From the NCBI RefSeq assembly GCF_003967575.1, contig NZ_BIFT01000002.1:2976001-3040000 (forward strand): DNA of 64,000 bases. The letters run 5' to 3'. Positions 52,534 through 61,258 of the stretch are shown here, in pieces. Under the pieces are notes generated by a model that worked only from the letters and a program-made list of their open reading frames with translations, did not search any database and was not told the DNA's origin. Position 1 is the stretch's first letter, and each line of letters opens with the position of its first letter. Origin of the DNA: Dictyobacter alpinus. GTDB lineage: Bacteria > Chloroflexota > Ktedonobacteria > Ktedonobacterales > Ktedonobacteraceae. Made by a program: the position numbers and the translations under genes.

Positions 52534-53499
52534 TTATTCATAGAGGGCAACAATTTGCCGGGCTTGAGCACGAATGGCTTCACGAAGTTCCAGCGGCTCT
52601 AAGACTTCCAGGAGATTTCCAACGCCCATCGTAATTGTTTGCGCATGAAGAAGAGAGCTAAAGGTCATCGTAATGAGACGCCATCCCCAATCGTCGCTGA
52701 GCGGCTCTTCTGTCATCGAGGCTCGTACCGTTTCATCGGTTATCTCGAAGAGCCTCTGGACTCCTTCTGGCGCCAGGCGGAGACGGACGGCATAGGGAGT
52801 ATAGCTAGCTTCCAGCGTGCGATGCCACTTTTCCCAATACTCTCGCACATCGAAGTCTAGCGGGCGCTGGCTGGTCTCCGCCAGCATGCGGGCCGCGTAT
52901 ACGCGCGAAACGCGGAACGTCCGAAGCTGGCCATCAACCGCGCCAATCAGATACCAGACCGTAGATTTTGCCACAAATCCGTATGGATCAATGACGCGCT
53001 GGCGTATTTGACCATCGTGGCGCCGGTATTCTATTTCCACCTTCTGACCAAGCCAGAGGGCCTCATTCAACAGAGGCAGAAACGGCACAGACTCTTTTGT
53101 CCAGAGCCAGCCGGTGGAATCCAGGTGGATTGAGCGTTTTACCGTATCTATGTCTCCATGCCAATGTGGCGAGAGTACGGCTTCAAGTTTGAGGAATGCT
53201 GCCTCCAAGGCTGATCCCAGGCCCAGATCGTGAAGCGGTCCAGGTGATTGAGATGGGGCCAGGGCGCGCACTTCAGACTTCGTGAAGCCCGTCAAGCGCG
53301 TCTGATACTGTTCGATCAGTGAGTAACCACCTCCTGTCCCTGTTTCCGCATAAACTGGAATTCCTGCCTGGCCGAGAGCTTGAAGATCACGGTAGATGGT
53401 GCGCTCCGAAACCTCCAGCCGTCCAGCCAGTTCCTGGGCCGTCATGCGCCCACGTGCTTGTAGCAGCAACAAAATCATCAGTAAACGATCCGCTCTCAT
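52534..53499 (-). CDS. YafY-type transcriptional regulator (HTH_11 plus WYL domain)
   Basis: 321 residues from ATG 53499 (GGAG eight bases upstream; TTG 53505 possible). N-terminal winged helix: RLLMILLLLQARGRMTAQELAGRLEVSERTIYRDLQAL. The WYL core follows: VEIEYRRHDGQIRQRVIDPYGFVAKSTVWYLIGAVDGQLRTFRVSRV. WYL domains sense small ligands or nucleic acids. Divergent from the GyrI-like gene, a common pairing in bacteria, so probably a ligand-responsive regulator of it. Confidence 0.92.
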   Translation of the reverse strand: MRADRLLMILLLLQARGRMTAQELAGRLEVSERTIYRDLQALGQAGIPVYAETGTGGGYSLIEQYQTRLTGFTKSEVRALAPSQSPGPLHDLGLGSALEAAFLKLEAVLSPHWHGDIDTVKRSIHLDSTGWLWTKESVPFLPLLNEALWLGQKVEIEYRRHDGQIRQRVIDPYGFVAKSTVWYLIGAVDGQLRTFRVSRVYAARMLAETSQRPLDFDVREYWEKWHRTLEASYTPYAVRLRLAPEGVQRLFEITDETVRASMTEEPLSDDWGWRLITMTFSSLLHAQTITMGVGNLLEVLEPLELREAIRAQARQIVALYE

Positions 53500-53551
53500 C
53501 CCCAATGCTCCTCTGTTTATCCCAAATGTTCAGTTCAGTTTACCATGTTGC

Positions 53552-53582
53552 ATCCTCCCTGACAAAAGGTGTCAGGGAGGAT
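53552..53582. promoter_or_regulatory. 13-bp hairpin inside the WYL/GyrI divergent promoter region
   Basis: ATCCTCCCTGACA (53552-53564) pairs perfectly with TGTCAGGGAGGAT (53570-53582), five-base loop. It lies between two divergent starts rather than after a gene, so it is more likely an operator or leader hairpin than a terminator. The direct repeat CAGTTCAGTT sits just left of it. Confidence 0.45.
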
Positions 53583-53700
53583 CAAGTATGCTATGAGTCA
53601 AGCACAAGGTATTGAACTATTACCAGATGCAGGATAGCGATACATGTATGTGTTAGTGATAGCTGTTCAAGCGAAAAGCGAACGCAGAAAGTAGGAGTTT

Positions 53701-54318
53701 ATGAGTAGAAGCATTGAGCCAACCAGACTCGATCTCAAAGTAGATTTAAAACACTTATATTCTCCACCGGTGCAGAAGGTGGAAATCGTAGAGATTCCTG
53801 ACATGAATTTTCTGATGCTGGATGGGAAAGGTGATCCCAACACGGCACAGGAATACAAAGATGCAGTCGAAGCATTGTATTCGCTGGCCTATACCACAAA
53901 ATTTTTGCTCAAGAAAGAAATAGGTATTGACTATCCTGTGATGCCGCTTGAAGGCCTCTGGTGGGCTGATGGTGGGAGGGATGCTCCACGTGAAAACTGG
54001 CAGTGGACAATGATGATTATGCAGCCGGATTGTGTGACGAATGAATGGTTTAATGAAGCATGCAAACAAGCACAACGAAAAAAGAAGCTGCCTGCGTTAG
54101 AAAAGATTCGCCTGGAGCGTTTTCATGAAGGGAATGCTGCCCAGATCATGCATATTGGTCCATTTGCAGACGAAGGACCAACCATCGAGAAACTGCATCG
54201 TTTTATGGAGGAACATGGATGTATTTTTCAAGGTAAGCATCATGAGATCTATCTGAACGATATGCGGAGAGTTGCCCCAGACAAAATGCGTACGGTGATC
54301 CGCCATGCATTCATATAA
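53701..54318 (+). CDS. GyrI-like small-molecule-binding protein
   Basis: 205 residues; TAGGAG before ATG 53701. The SOUL/GyrI-like fold of the COG4832 type: KVEIVEIPDMNFLMLDGKGDPN, YSLAYTTKFLLKKEIGIDYPVMPLEGLWW, LPALEKIRLERFHEGNAAQIMHIGPFADEGPTIEKLHRFM and the tail HEIYLNDMRRVAPDKMRTVIRH. These proteins bind small ligands, with possible hydrolase activity on cyclopropane-type toxins in some homologues. Divergent from the WYL regulator. Confidence 0.9.
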   Translation: MSRSIEPTRLDLKVDLKHLYSPPVQKVEIVEIPDMNFLMLDGKGDPNTAQEYKDAVEALYSLAYTTKFLLKKEIGIDYPVMPLEGLWWADGGRDAPRENWQWTMMIMQPDCVTNEWFNEACKQAQRKKKLPALEKIRLERFHEGNAAQIMHIGPFADEGPTIEKLHRFMEEHGCIFQGKHHEIYLNDMRRVAPDKMRTVIRHAFI

Positions 54319-54394
54319 GCTACAGCTGGAATGAATGTTTCGGGCTTAATGTAATAAAGCGAGATAAAATAATTTTTCCTGCATTTTATCGTGA

Positions 54395-54590
54395 TAGTGT
54401 TTGATGCTCATCATTATCGAGGAGCGTGCAGTTAGCCGCACGCGGGCTCTGACGGGCCCATGCTTCTTTTACGTGTGCTGTCAAAAAATGAGCAAAGCTC
54501 ATTTTTTGACAGCACACGTAAAACCGTTGGAGCGCCAAAGGCGCGAAAAAACGATCAGCGGGACATGGATTTCATGCGAAGCAAACACTA
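54395..54590. mobile_element. MITE-like element with internal hairpin H3, complete copy
   Basis: 196 bp from TA-GTGTTT (54395-54402) to AAACAC-TA (54583-54590), the same length as the copy at 27539-27734. Central hairpin identical to that copy: 27-bp arms with an AAA loop. The left mini-hairpin has decayed (GGGCTCTGACGGGCCC); the right one, GCGCC-AAA-GGCGC, is intact. The right end is almost identical to the 27.5 kb copy, the left end has clear differences. Between the convergent GyrI and AlkB genes; no coding capacity. Confidence 0.75.
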
Positions 54591-54783
54591 TCTCTACTCG
54601 ACTTTGTACATTTTTCGCTCTTTGAGCTGAGAATGGTCCTGATTTGTCTCGTACTGCGAGCTCATTTCTCGACTTTTGTACAAAGTCGAGCTCTATTTAC
54701 TTATGAACGCCAATCTGGTAAAAGTGAATGAAAGGATGATGGTAATGGCATAAACCATATGGTACAACCAGCTTGTAAGGTAT

Positions 54784-55341
54784 TTAATGCGCAAGGATAT
54801 TTCTAAAGGTAAGAGATATTCTACGTTTGCGTGCGAGTACTTGTCCCTGATAGACATCGGTCTTACGTGCGGGTAGGCCATGTTTCCAGGCATAGCGGGC
54901 CTCGCCTTGCATGATAAGTAAACTGCCGGGTTCTAGTAAGACAGGCACTTTTTGAGTGGAAGAGGTATGCGTAAATTGCATCACGCACGGTGAGAGCAGG
55001 CTTAAAGAAAGTATCGTATCATCAAAGCAGGGCACACAATCGATATGGCTTGAGATCCCTTGTCCTGGCTCATATTCGTTTACAATGACCTGATCGGGTA
55101 CTTGAGCGACAAATCCATCGGCGTGTAATCTTTGTGCGACCGTAGCGAGCCATTCCGGTAGTGATCCCAGATAGAGTTGAGGACTGGTGGCTGTATGACG
55201 AGTGTAATCATAGCGATAGCCATAGTGTTGTACGCGTCGCTTCAAATCTGTAATCCACGACTGCTGATCAATAAGCGAGATCAACGCTGCCTGTTCTTTT
55301 TCTGCTAGATAAGCTTCATGATATGTGAGTCCTGCTATCAT
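54784..55341 (-). CDS. Alpha-ketoglutarate-dependent dioxygenase AlkB
   Basis: 185 residues if it starts at ATG 55341; TTG 55353 (behind GAGGG) or GTG 55383 are possible. Fe(II) ligands: HID in PGQGISSHIDC and the distal His in YAWKHGLPARK. The 2-oxoglutarate Arg is in RRISLTFR. RYDYTRHT and the nearby Tyr residues form the substrate lid. AlkB-type enzymes demethylate N1-mA and N3-mC in DNA or RNA. Convergent with GyrI across a MITE. Confidence 0.87.
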   Translation of the reverse strand: MIAGLTYHEAYLAEKEQAALISLIDQQSWITDLKRRVQHYGYRYDYTRHTATSPQLYLGSLPEWLATVAQRLHADGFVAQVPDQVIVNEYEPGQGISSHIDCVPCFDDTILSLSLLSPCVMQFTHTSSTQKVPVLLEPGSLLIMQGEARYAWKHGLPARKTDVYQGQVLARKRRISLTFRNILAH

Positions 55342-55575
55342 TGAAATTGTCAAAGTACCCTCATTTCTGCAAATGATTTTCACAACTAACTATGCATATT
55401 TCTAGTTTAAGCGTACTAGAACACGAGCAGCAGGTCAATTGTCTTATTATCAACAGGACTGTGGACCCATCACAACATACCTTCCTTGCCCTATGCTTGG
55501 TGACAGAAGACCGAACATGTCTGGCATACCAGACCTCTTTTGCACAATGCTGTTAGAAAAAAGGATGTCACCACT

Positions 55576-56208
55576 ATGATCAAATTCATGAACAAGGGAA
55601 CAGATACTTCGTCCTCGCGAGCCTCACGTTGGATACTATGGGTGGGATATGCTGCCTGCGCCTGGGGAATATGGTTTGCCACCCTCCACGCTCTGCTATT
55701 CTTTGGCGGAGGATCCTTTGATATTCCCAACATTTCTCGATGGCTGTATATCCTCCTTACAACCCTCTCGGTCCTTTTGTTTACTACAGCCGCACTATTC
55801 CCATTGTCATTGATCTGGCCATTTCACTGGTTACGTAAATCCCGTCTGCAGATGATTACTCTGGTTCTGGCGTATATTGGGATGCTTGGATTTACACTTT
55901 ATGAACTTGTGCTGGCCAAAAATGAACCAGGGGCGGTCGGATTTGGTGTCGGCGTATGTGTGCTAGGTGTGATTGTGGCTTTTATAAGGCCACGAAAATA
56001 CAATATCGCGCAATGGATGGTTCTGATCGCAACCTGGGCCATCGGCATTGGCATGACGTTGTACGGTGGTGCCTATATCTGTCTATCTTTCTTTCAGCCC
56101 ACATTTGAACAGGGGCTTAGCTACTTCTCACTTGGAGGTATCAACTTTACCGTTGAAGGTATCCTTTTTGTCGCCACCGCCTGGCTTATCAGTCGCTATG
56201 GACAGTAG
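55576..56208 (+). CDS. Six-TM membrane protein of unknown function
   Basis: 210 residues from ATG 55576 (AAAGGA 12 bases upstream). About six TM segments: WILWVGYAACAWGIWFATLHALLFFG, LYILLTTLSVLLFTTAALFPLSL, ITLVLAYIGMLGFTLYELVL, GFGVGVCVLGVIVAFI, WMVLIATWAIGIGMTLYGG and the last before SRYGQ. The start of the first TM segment (WGxWFATLHxLLFF) recalls DUF3995-type proteins, but no firm family. Its 3' end overlaps the LysR gene by 20 bases, tail to tail. Confidence 0.6.
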   Translation: MIKFMNKGTDTSSSRASRWILWVGYAACAWGIWFATLHALLFFGGGSFDIPNISRWLYILLTTLSVLLFTTAALFPLSLIWPFHWLRKSRLQMITLVLAYIGMLGFTLYELVLAKNEPGAVGFGVGVCVLGVIVAFIRPRKYNIAQWMVLIATWAIGIGMTLYGGAYICLSFFQPTFEQGLSYFSLGGINFTVEGILFVATAWLISRYGQ

Positions 56209-57064
56209 AAGCGGTCTGGATGAAGAGTTTAGCCGCCGGCGACGACATTTCCGAGGATTTCGTGGCGAGTCCGATCTGTAATTGTTGGGGAGGATCTAGA
56301 GGGAGAGCGACTACACCCTCAAGCTTTTTAGGCACCATCATCCTGGGCAGGATCCCGATGCCCAGTCCTTCACGGATCATGGCCAGGATGGTAGCGCTAT
56401 CGCTGGCCTGATAGCGTATGCGCGGCTTAATCTTACCCAGTTTCAGTCCGGCCATCTCCAGCATCTGAAACGAGCAACCCGCCTTTGCCATAATAAAATC
56501 ATATTCATATAGTCTATTATGCGGTACCCCTGTCTCTGTCTGGAAATGGTGATTGGATGGTAGGATGACGCAGAGCTCATCGGTCGCAATCAAGGTGCTT
56601 TTGATAGCGCGGGCGGGATGGAGGATGAAGCCGACATCAACGATACCACCTTCAATCCACTCATAGACCTCTTGCATTGAACCTTCAAAAAGCACTACTT
56701 CTATGTCCGGATATTGTTGTTGAAAGATAGTTAGTAGTCTGGCAATCAAGCCAGGACAGAGCGAGAGGACATGCCCCAGTCGCAATTTTCCTTTAACCAA
56801 TCCTTGCGCGGAACGAGCCTCCTGCTCAATTGTCTCTGACTGCACCAGTAGCGCCTGTGCATGAGGCAGAATCTTCTGCCCCACATGAGTTAGCGAGACC
56901 ACACCTTTGCGGTTGCGTTCGAGCAGGGTTACACCTAACTCGCTTTCGAGGGCGGCCAGCGCATGACTTACAGCTGACTGTGTCAGGTCAACCTCATAGG
57001 CTGCCTCAGTAAAGCTACTCGTCTTGGCCAGGGCCACAAAGCATTGTAGTTGTGAGAAATTCAT
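56189..57064 (-). CDS. LysR-family transcriptional regulator
   Basis: 291 residues. N-terminal winged HTH: LQCFVALAKTSSFTEAAYEVDLTQSAVSHALAALESELGVTLLERNRKGVVSLT. The C-terminal periplasmic-binding-like effector domain includes FILHPARAIKSTLIATDELCVILPS and RYQASDSATILAMIREGLGIGILPRMM. Divergent from a Bcr/CflA-type exporter, which it probably controls. The palindrome at 57077-57090 lies just upstream of its start and may bind it. Confidence 0.93.
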   Translation of the reverse strand: MNFSQLQCFVALAKTSSFTEAAYEVDLTQSAVSHALAALESELGVTLLERNRKGVVSLTHVGQKILPHAQALLVQSETIEQEARSAQGLVKGKLRLGHVLSLCPGLIARLLTIFQQQYPDIEVVLFEGSMQEVYEWIEGGIVDVGFILHPARAIKSTLIATDELCVILPSNHHFQTETGVPHNRLYEYDFIMAKAGCSFQMLEMAGLKLGKIKPRIRYQASDSATILAMIREGLGIGILPRMMVPKKLEGVVALPLDPPQQLQIGLATKSSEMSSPAAKLFIQTASTVHSD

Positions 57065-57076
57065 TATGTATATCTT

Positions 57077-57090
57077 TCATAAGCTTATGA
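57077..57090. promoter_or_regulatory. Palindromic candidate LysR operator
   Basis: TCATAAGCTTATGA, a perfect 14-bp palindrome with the ATA...TAT centre typical of LysR boxes, 12 bases upstream of the LysR start and about 100 bases from the divergent exporter start. A regulatory role is inferred from position. Confidence 0.5.
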
Positions 57091-57190
57091 GGATTATGAT
57101 TTGCGCTCATTATAACATTCGCCTATACTGGCTGACAAGTAAGGCAAATGTAAGGCCGCTATCATTATGCACAGAAGGGATTTCTCAGCC

Positions 57191-58453
57191 ATGGAACAGA
57201 GCAATCAGAAAGCATCAAGCACACCTCAGACTGAAGGAAGCAAGCAATTCGTAAAGGACCAGCAGGAAAGCAAGTCCGGCCGTATTCGGCCATGGCATAT
57301 AGCGATCCTGGGTGGATTGGGAGCGTTTGGACCACTGGCCACCGATATGTATCTGCCATCTCTGCCGATGGTGCGCCATGATCTGGGAGCGACCATGGCG
57401 CAGGCGCAGATTACCTTGAGCGCCTGTATCCTGGGGTTGTCATTGGGACAAGTAATTGCGGGACCAATGAGTGATGCGCAGGGCCGGCGGCGGCCGTTGT
57501 TAATTGGGGTAGCCGCCTTTGTAGTCGCTTCGTTACTCTGTACGTTTGCTCCCACGATCGAAATATTAACCATATTCCGTTTCATACAAGGTATCGCAGG
57601 GGCTGCTGGCATCTCGATCGCCCTGGCTATAGCCAGTGATCTGTATACTGGAACTGCCCTGGCACGCTCTTTCTCACTCCTAATGATGGTCAACGCCCTG
57701 GCTCCGATTCTTGCACCCGTGATTGGAAGCCAACTACTTAACTTCACCTCCTGGCGTGGAGTTTTCATTGTATTGACCCTTATCGGTCTGAGCTTTTTTC
57801 TGGCCACGACCTTTGGACTTGGCGAGACCTTGCCAGTAGAGCATCGCCAGAAGGGAGGCATTGCCATCATCCTGCAAGCATTTCGGGAACTCCTGACCGA
57901 TCGTCGTTTTATCGGTTATGCTCTTTCCTGTAGCCTGGCTTTTGCTACCGGCATCATTTACATCTCGGTCTCACCGTTTGTACTGCAAAACGTCTATCAC
58001 CTCTCACCACAAATTTTTGGTCTTATCTTTGGCATTAACGCCCTTGGTCTGGCCCTGGTCGCTCAGACTGGCAGTCGCCTGGTTGACCGTGTCACGCCGT
58101 ATAAACTTATGTATTGGGGTATCATTACCAGTGTTATTGGCGGTATGATACTGCTTATAGCTGTAGTCAGTGACATCGGCTTTTTAGGTGTACTGATTGC
58201 TTGTTTTATCATCACTGCCAGCCTGGGACTGATCGCACCAAACGCAACCACCTTAGCGCTTAGTGGTGCGAAAGCCGCTGGTAGTGCTTCGGCTTTATTG
58301 GGGGTGTTGCAATTCAGTATCGGGGCCATCTTTGCCCCTCTGGTTGGACTTGCTGGTAGTACCGCTTTGCCTATGGCGATCGCCATCGCTACTTTCAGTC
58401 TGGCGACCCTGCTCACATTTGTGCTGCTGTGCCGACCAGCCCGCACAAACTAA
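57191..58453 (+). CDS. Multidrug efflux MFS transporter (Bcr/CflA family)
   Basis: 420 residues from ATG 57191 (GAAGGG upstream; ATG 57167 also possible). About 12 TM segments. Bcr/CflA marks are LGAFGPLATDMYLPSLPMVRHDLG, GPMSDAQGRRRPLLIG and RFIQGIAGAAGISIALAI. Such pumps export bicyclomycin, chloramphenicol and similar drugs with H+ exchange. Divergent from the LysR regulator, in the arrangement typical of regulator-pump pairs. Substrate unknown. Confidence 0.92.
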   Translation: MEQSNQKASSTPQTEGSKQFVKDQQESKSGRIRPWHIAILGGLGAFGPLATDMYLPSLPMVRHDLGATMAQAQITLSACILGLSLGQVIAGPMSDAQGRRRPLLIGVAAFVVASLLCTFAPTIEILTIFRFIQGIAGAAGISIALAIASDLYTGTALARSFSLLMMVNALAPILAPVIGSQLLNFTSWRGVFIVLTLIGLSFFLATTFGLGETLPVEHRQKGGIAIILQAFRELLTDRRFIGYALSCSLAFATGIIYISVSPFVLQNVYHLSPQIFGLIFGINALGLALVAQTGSRLVDRVTPYKLMYWGIITSVIGGMILLIAVVSDIGFLGVLIACFIITASLGLIAPNATTLALSGAKAAGSASALLGVLQFSIGAIFAPLVGLAGSTALPMAIAIATFSLATLLTFVLLCRPARTN

Positions 58454-58617
58454 AGGGTTGTCAGGCATGAATATAGGGGCCAGGAAGAGACAATCATATG
58501 TCAGTAATTTTGGTAGGAGCTAATCGGGAAATAAAGGAATGAAGTTGAAGTGTTATAGATGGTCGAAAGCTTTAAAGCTGCTTATCAGTTTTAGCATGTA
58601 GCGAAAGGAATTATTCT

Positions 58618-59109
58618 GTGAGTGTTACCAATGAATTTTTAGCCGCCAATGAAGCCTATGCCGCCTCTTTTGGTAAAGGGGATTTGTCTATGCCACCAGC
58701 ACGAAAAGTTACTGTGGTGACCTGTATGGATGCACGACTCGATCCAGCCAAATTTTTAGGTCTGGTAGAAGGTGATGCACACGTTATTCGTAATGCAGGT
58801 GGACGGGTACAGGATGCTCTGCGCTCTCTGATCATTTCTGAGCAGTTGTTGGGGACAACCGAGATTGTTGTGATCCATCATACAGACTGTGGCATGCTCA
58901 CGTTTAGTAATGCTGATCTGCGCACAAAACTCCAGCAAGAGCTGCACATTAATGCTGAGAATATTGATTTTCTACCATTTTCGAACCTTGAGCAATCCGT
59001 GCGCGATGATGTTTCCTACTTAAAAGACTCTGAGTTCATTCCTAAAAGTATTACCGTGAGTGGTTATATCTACGATGTTAAAACAGGGAAATTATTGCCA
59101 GTAGCTTAG
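58618..59109 (+). CDS. Beta-class carbonic anhydrase
   Basis: 163 residues from GTG 58618 behind AAAGGA. Zinc ligands: Cys in VTCMDARLDP, then His and Cys in VVIHHTDCGM. The catalytic Asp-Arg dyad is DAR. NAGGRVQDALRSLIISEQLLGTTEI is characteristic of the small Rv1284-like (type-II) subgroup. Hydrates CO2 to bicarbonate in the cytoplasm. A terminator follows. Confidence 0.94.
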   Translation: MSVTNEFLAANEAYAASFGKGDLSMPPARKVTVVTCMDARLDPAKFLGLVEGDAHVIRNAGGRVQDALRSLIISEQLLGTTEIVVIHHTDCGMLTFSNADLRTKLQQELHINAENIDFLPFSNLEQSVRDDVSYLKDSEFIPKSITVSGYIYDVKTGKLLPVA

Positions 59110-59123
59110 GAACACACAAGACC

Positions 59124-59167
59124 AAAAAGCAGGCGGCCAACGTATTGTTTGGCCACTTGCTTTTTTT
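59124..59167 (+). terminator. Terminator of the carbonic anhydrase gene
   Basis: AAGCAGGC(G)GGCCAA with TTGGCC(A)CTTGCTT, one mismatch, eight-base loop, followed by seven T residues. Confidence 0.8.
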
Positions 59168-59186
59168 ATACAAAACATTTGACAGG

Positions 59187-60047
59187 CTATTCAATGTGTA
59201 AGGGACCGCGTTCGATGCTTGCACGCATAGTTGTTAACTCACCGGCAGGGACATATTCTACCCACCAAGTGACGCCGGCTCCAGCTAATGAGCGCATCAA
59301 GGCACGATCTTTCTCCCAGTCCTCGGAGCGACTGCGGCCGCCTAGCTTGATTTCGTATGGTGTGGCTTTCTGCTGTTCACTACGATGGTTTTCAATGAAT
59401 GTTTTGAGTTCCTGTACATCAGCGGGGGTCCAATCCTCTGACTTACCGGGTTGTTGTTGTTTGTAGAGGCAGCAGCCATCATAGCGCGCGGCGCGCAGCG
59501 ATGGTCCTTTGAGCGGCCAGCCACCTCCGACCAGGATGGGGATGCGCGGTTTCTGGACCGGGGTAGGGAGGAAGGTCATATTATCTACCTGAAAGTGGCT
59601 TCCTTGATAACTAAAAGGCTCGCCGCTCCACAGTCCAACGATGATATCGAGGGCCTCATCGAGGATTTGTGCGCGTTCTTTAGCATCCCTGGCCTCATTG
59701 ACCAGACTGAAGCCAGCTTCGTTGGCATCACCTGAACCAACCCCGAGCATAAAACGTCCATTGGATAGTTGATCCAGGGCCACCGCCTCGCGGGCAACCT
59801 TCCAAGGTCGACGCCTGGGGAGTGGTGTCACGGATGTGCTTAATATGATGCGTTTGGTGCCGATGGCTATTGCTGCTAGCGCGATCCATGGATCACAGGT
59901 TGGCACTGCTCCAGCGCTTTGATGCACAATATAATCCTCCAGAAACACCCCATCCCAGCCTGCTTCTTCGGCCAGACATCCCAACTCGGCCAGGATCCGC
60001 GCATCGCCACATACTCCTCCATTTGGAAGAGCAAGACCATATTTCAT
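59187..60047 (-). CDS. LLM-class (F420-type) oxidoreductase
   Basis: 286 residues, luciferase-like barrel. GVFLEDYIVHQSA near strand 2, LSNGRFMLGVGSGDANEAGFSL, PVQKPRIPILVGGGWPLKGPSLRAARYDG. AGGAG before ATG 60047. Third copy in the window and the most divergent; its C-terminus (VTWWVEYVPAGEL) is characteristic of a separate subfamily. Convergent with the carbonic anhydrase gene. Confidence 0.88.
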   Translation of the reverse strand: MKYGLALPNGGVCGDARILAELGCLAEEAGWDGVFLEDYIVHQSAGAVPTCDPWIALAAIAIGTKRIILSTSVTPLPRRRPWKVAREAVALDQLSNGRFMLGVGSGDANEAGFSLVNEARDAKERAQILDEALDIIVGLWSGEPFSYQGSHFQVDNMTFLPTPVQKPRIPILVGGGWPLKGPSLRAARYDGCCLYKQQQPGKSEDWTPADVQELKTFIENHRSEQQKATPYEIKLGGRSRSEDWEKDRALMRSLAGAGVTWWVEYVPAGELTTMRASIERGPLHIE

Positions 60048-60202
60048 CGCAATCTCCTCTTATTGTCTATTGCTTTCTCAAAATCGTTTGGGTAGTATAA
60101 CCCCAGCACCATGACATCCTCTGTCATATTTGCTAGCAGTTCTTATTCATGTGTATGAGTGTTTACAGCGTGAAGGGCAAAAAGGACAGTGAGAAAGAAA
60201 GA

Positions 60203-61159
60203 ATGGACATCTTATCCACCTCCGGTTTTAGTATGCGGCCTGCATTGATGGAGAATGCGGCAGAGTTGAGCGCCTTGATTGCGTTACGGGATAAAACTGA
60301 ATATCCGCCGGAACTTGATTATGAGCCGGACTATACGGTTGATGACATTGAGGCTGAATGGCGAGGTATGAATCTGGCCGCTGATAGTCGTGTTGTGTTT
60401 GCTCCTGATGGACGGCTGGTCGGTTATCTGGGTGTCACGATGAATTTTGTGGATGCTGAGCGTAAGCAGCAATATGCTGGCATCCAATCCTTCTCGGGCG
60501 TGCATCCGGCTTTTGTTGGTCGTGGGATTGGCAGTGCGTTGCTGGACTTTGCTCACCACTGGTTCCAACAATGCTATGCAATGGATGTGCTTAGTATGAC
60601 CACGTGGATTAATCCACGCAATGAACGTGCGCGCCGACTCCTGACAAAACAGGATTTTAGTCCGGATCAGCATAGCGTGGTCGAAATGAAGGTCAAACTG
60701 GGCCAGATGCCACAACTGGTGTTATGGCCCGCTGGTATCAGTGTAAGAACTTTTCAACCGGGACAGGATGATGGGTTAGTGAAAGCCACAATCGAAGAGG
60801 CTTTTGAGCGACCGTTTAATCATTGGGATCAAGTGTACACGAACCATGCCAATTTTGATCCTACCTGTTGGCATCTGGCCTGGGAGGCGGATCAACTTGT
60901 TGGAGTTCTGATTGGAGCCCAGCAGCCTGCGCTTGGTTGGATTGATCAGCTAGGCGTGCGTCCTGCCTGGCGTAAACGTGGTATAGGCCAGACACTGCTC
61001 CAGCATGCTATCCGAGATTTTTATCAACGTGGACTACGTACGGTTGCGCTGTCCGTGAGTCTGAATAACCAGCATGGAGCACTGCGCCTCTATGAGCGCG
61101 CTGGCATGCAAATTGGGAGTCAGATTGATCGTTATAGCACACGATCCACATCCAAGTAG
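60203..61159 (+). CDS. Tandem-domain GNAT acetyltransferase
   Basis: 318 residues from ATG 60203; starts at 60149 and 60155 are possible. Two complete GNAT domains: the first with VHPAFVGRGIGSALLDFAHHW, the second with VRPAWRKRGIGQTLLQHAIRDFY. Each keeps the R/GxGxG/A acetyl-CoA loop, unlike the two-domain enzyme at 43.4 kb. Mycothiol-synthase-like and Eis-like enzymes share this layout; substrate unknown. Divergent from the third F420-type enzyme, an 18-bp hairpin follows. Confidence 0.87.
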   Translation: MDILSTSGFSMRPALMENAAELSALIALRDKTEYPPELDYEPDYTVDDIEAEWRGMNLAADSRVVFAPDGRLVGYLGVTMNFVDAERKQQYAGIQSFSGVHPAFVGRGIGSALLDFAHHWFQQCYAMDVLSMTTWINPRNERARRLLTKQDFSPDQHSVVEMKVKLGQMPQLVLWPAGISVRTFQPGQDDGLVKATIEEAFERPFNHWDQVYTNHANFDPTCWHLAWEADQLVGVLIGAQQPALGWIDQLGVRPAWRKRGIGQTLLQHAIRDFYQRGLRTVALSVSLNNQHGALRLYERAGMQIGSQIDRYSTRSTSK

Positions 61160-61189
61160 TTGGTCCTGTATGAGACAGCCTTTTAAGGT

Positions 61190-61234
61190 AATCAAGGATC
61201 CCTGGCAATGTAACACTGCCAGGGATCCTTGATT
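61190..61234. terminator. Perfect 18-bp hairpin between convergent genes
   Basis: AATCAAGGATCCCTGGCA (61190-61207) is the exact complement of 61217-61234, loop nine bases. It lies between the ends of the GNAT and PhyH genes and can serve both. Confidence 0.75.
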
Positions 61235-61258
61235 GTTGTGTACAGTACTGTGTGGAGT

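Noticed and set aside
27611..54552. Identical repeats at 27.6 and 54.5 kb considered as CRISPR or attachment sites
   Set aside because: Only two dispersed copies with no spacer array and no integrase; terminal repeats with TA flanks fit a MITE better.
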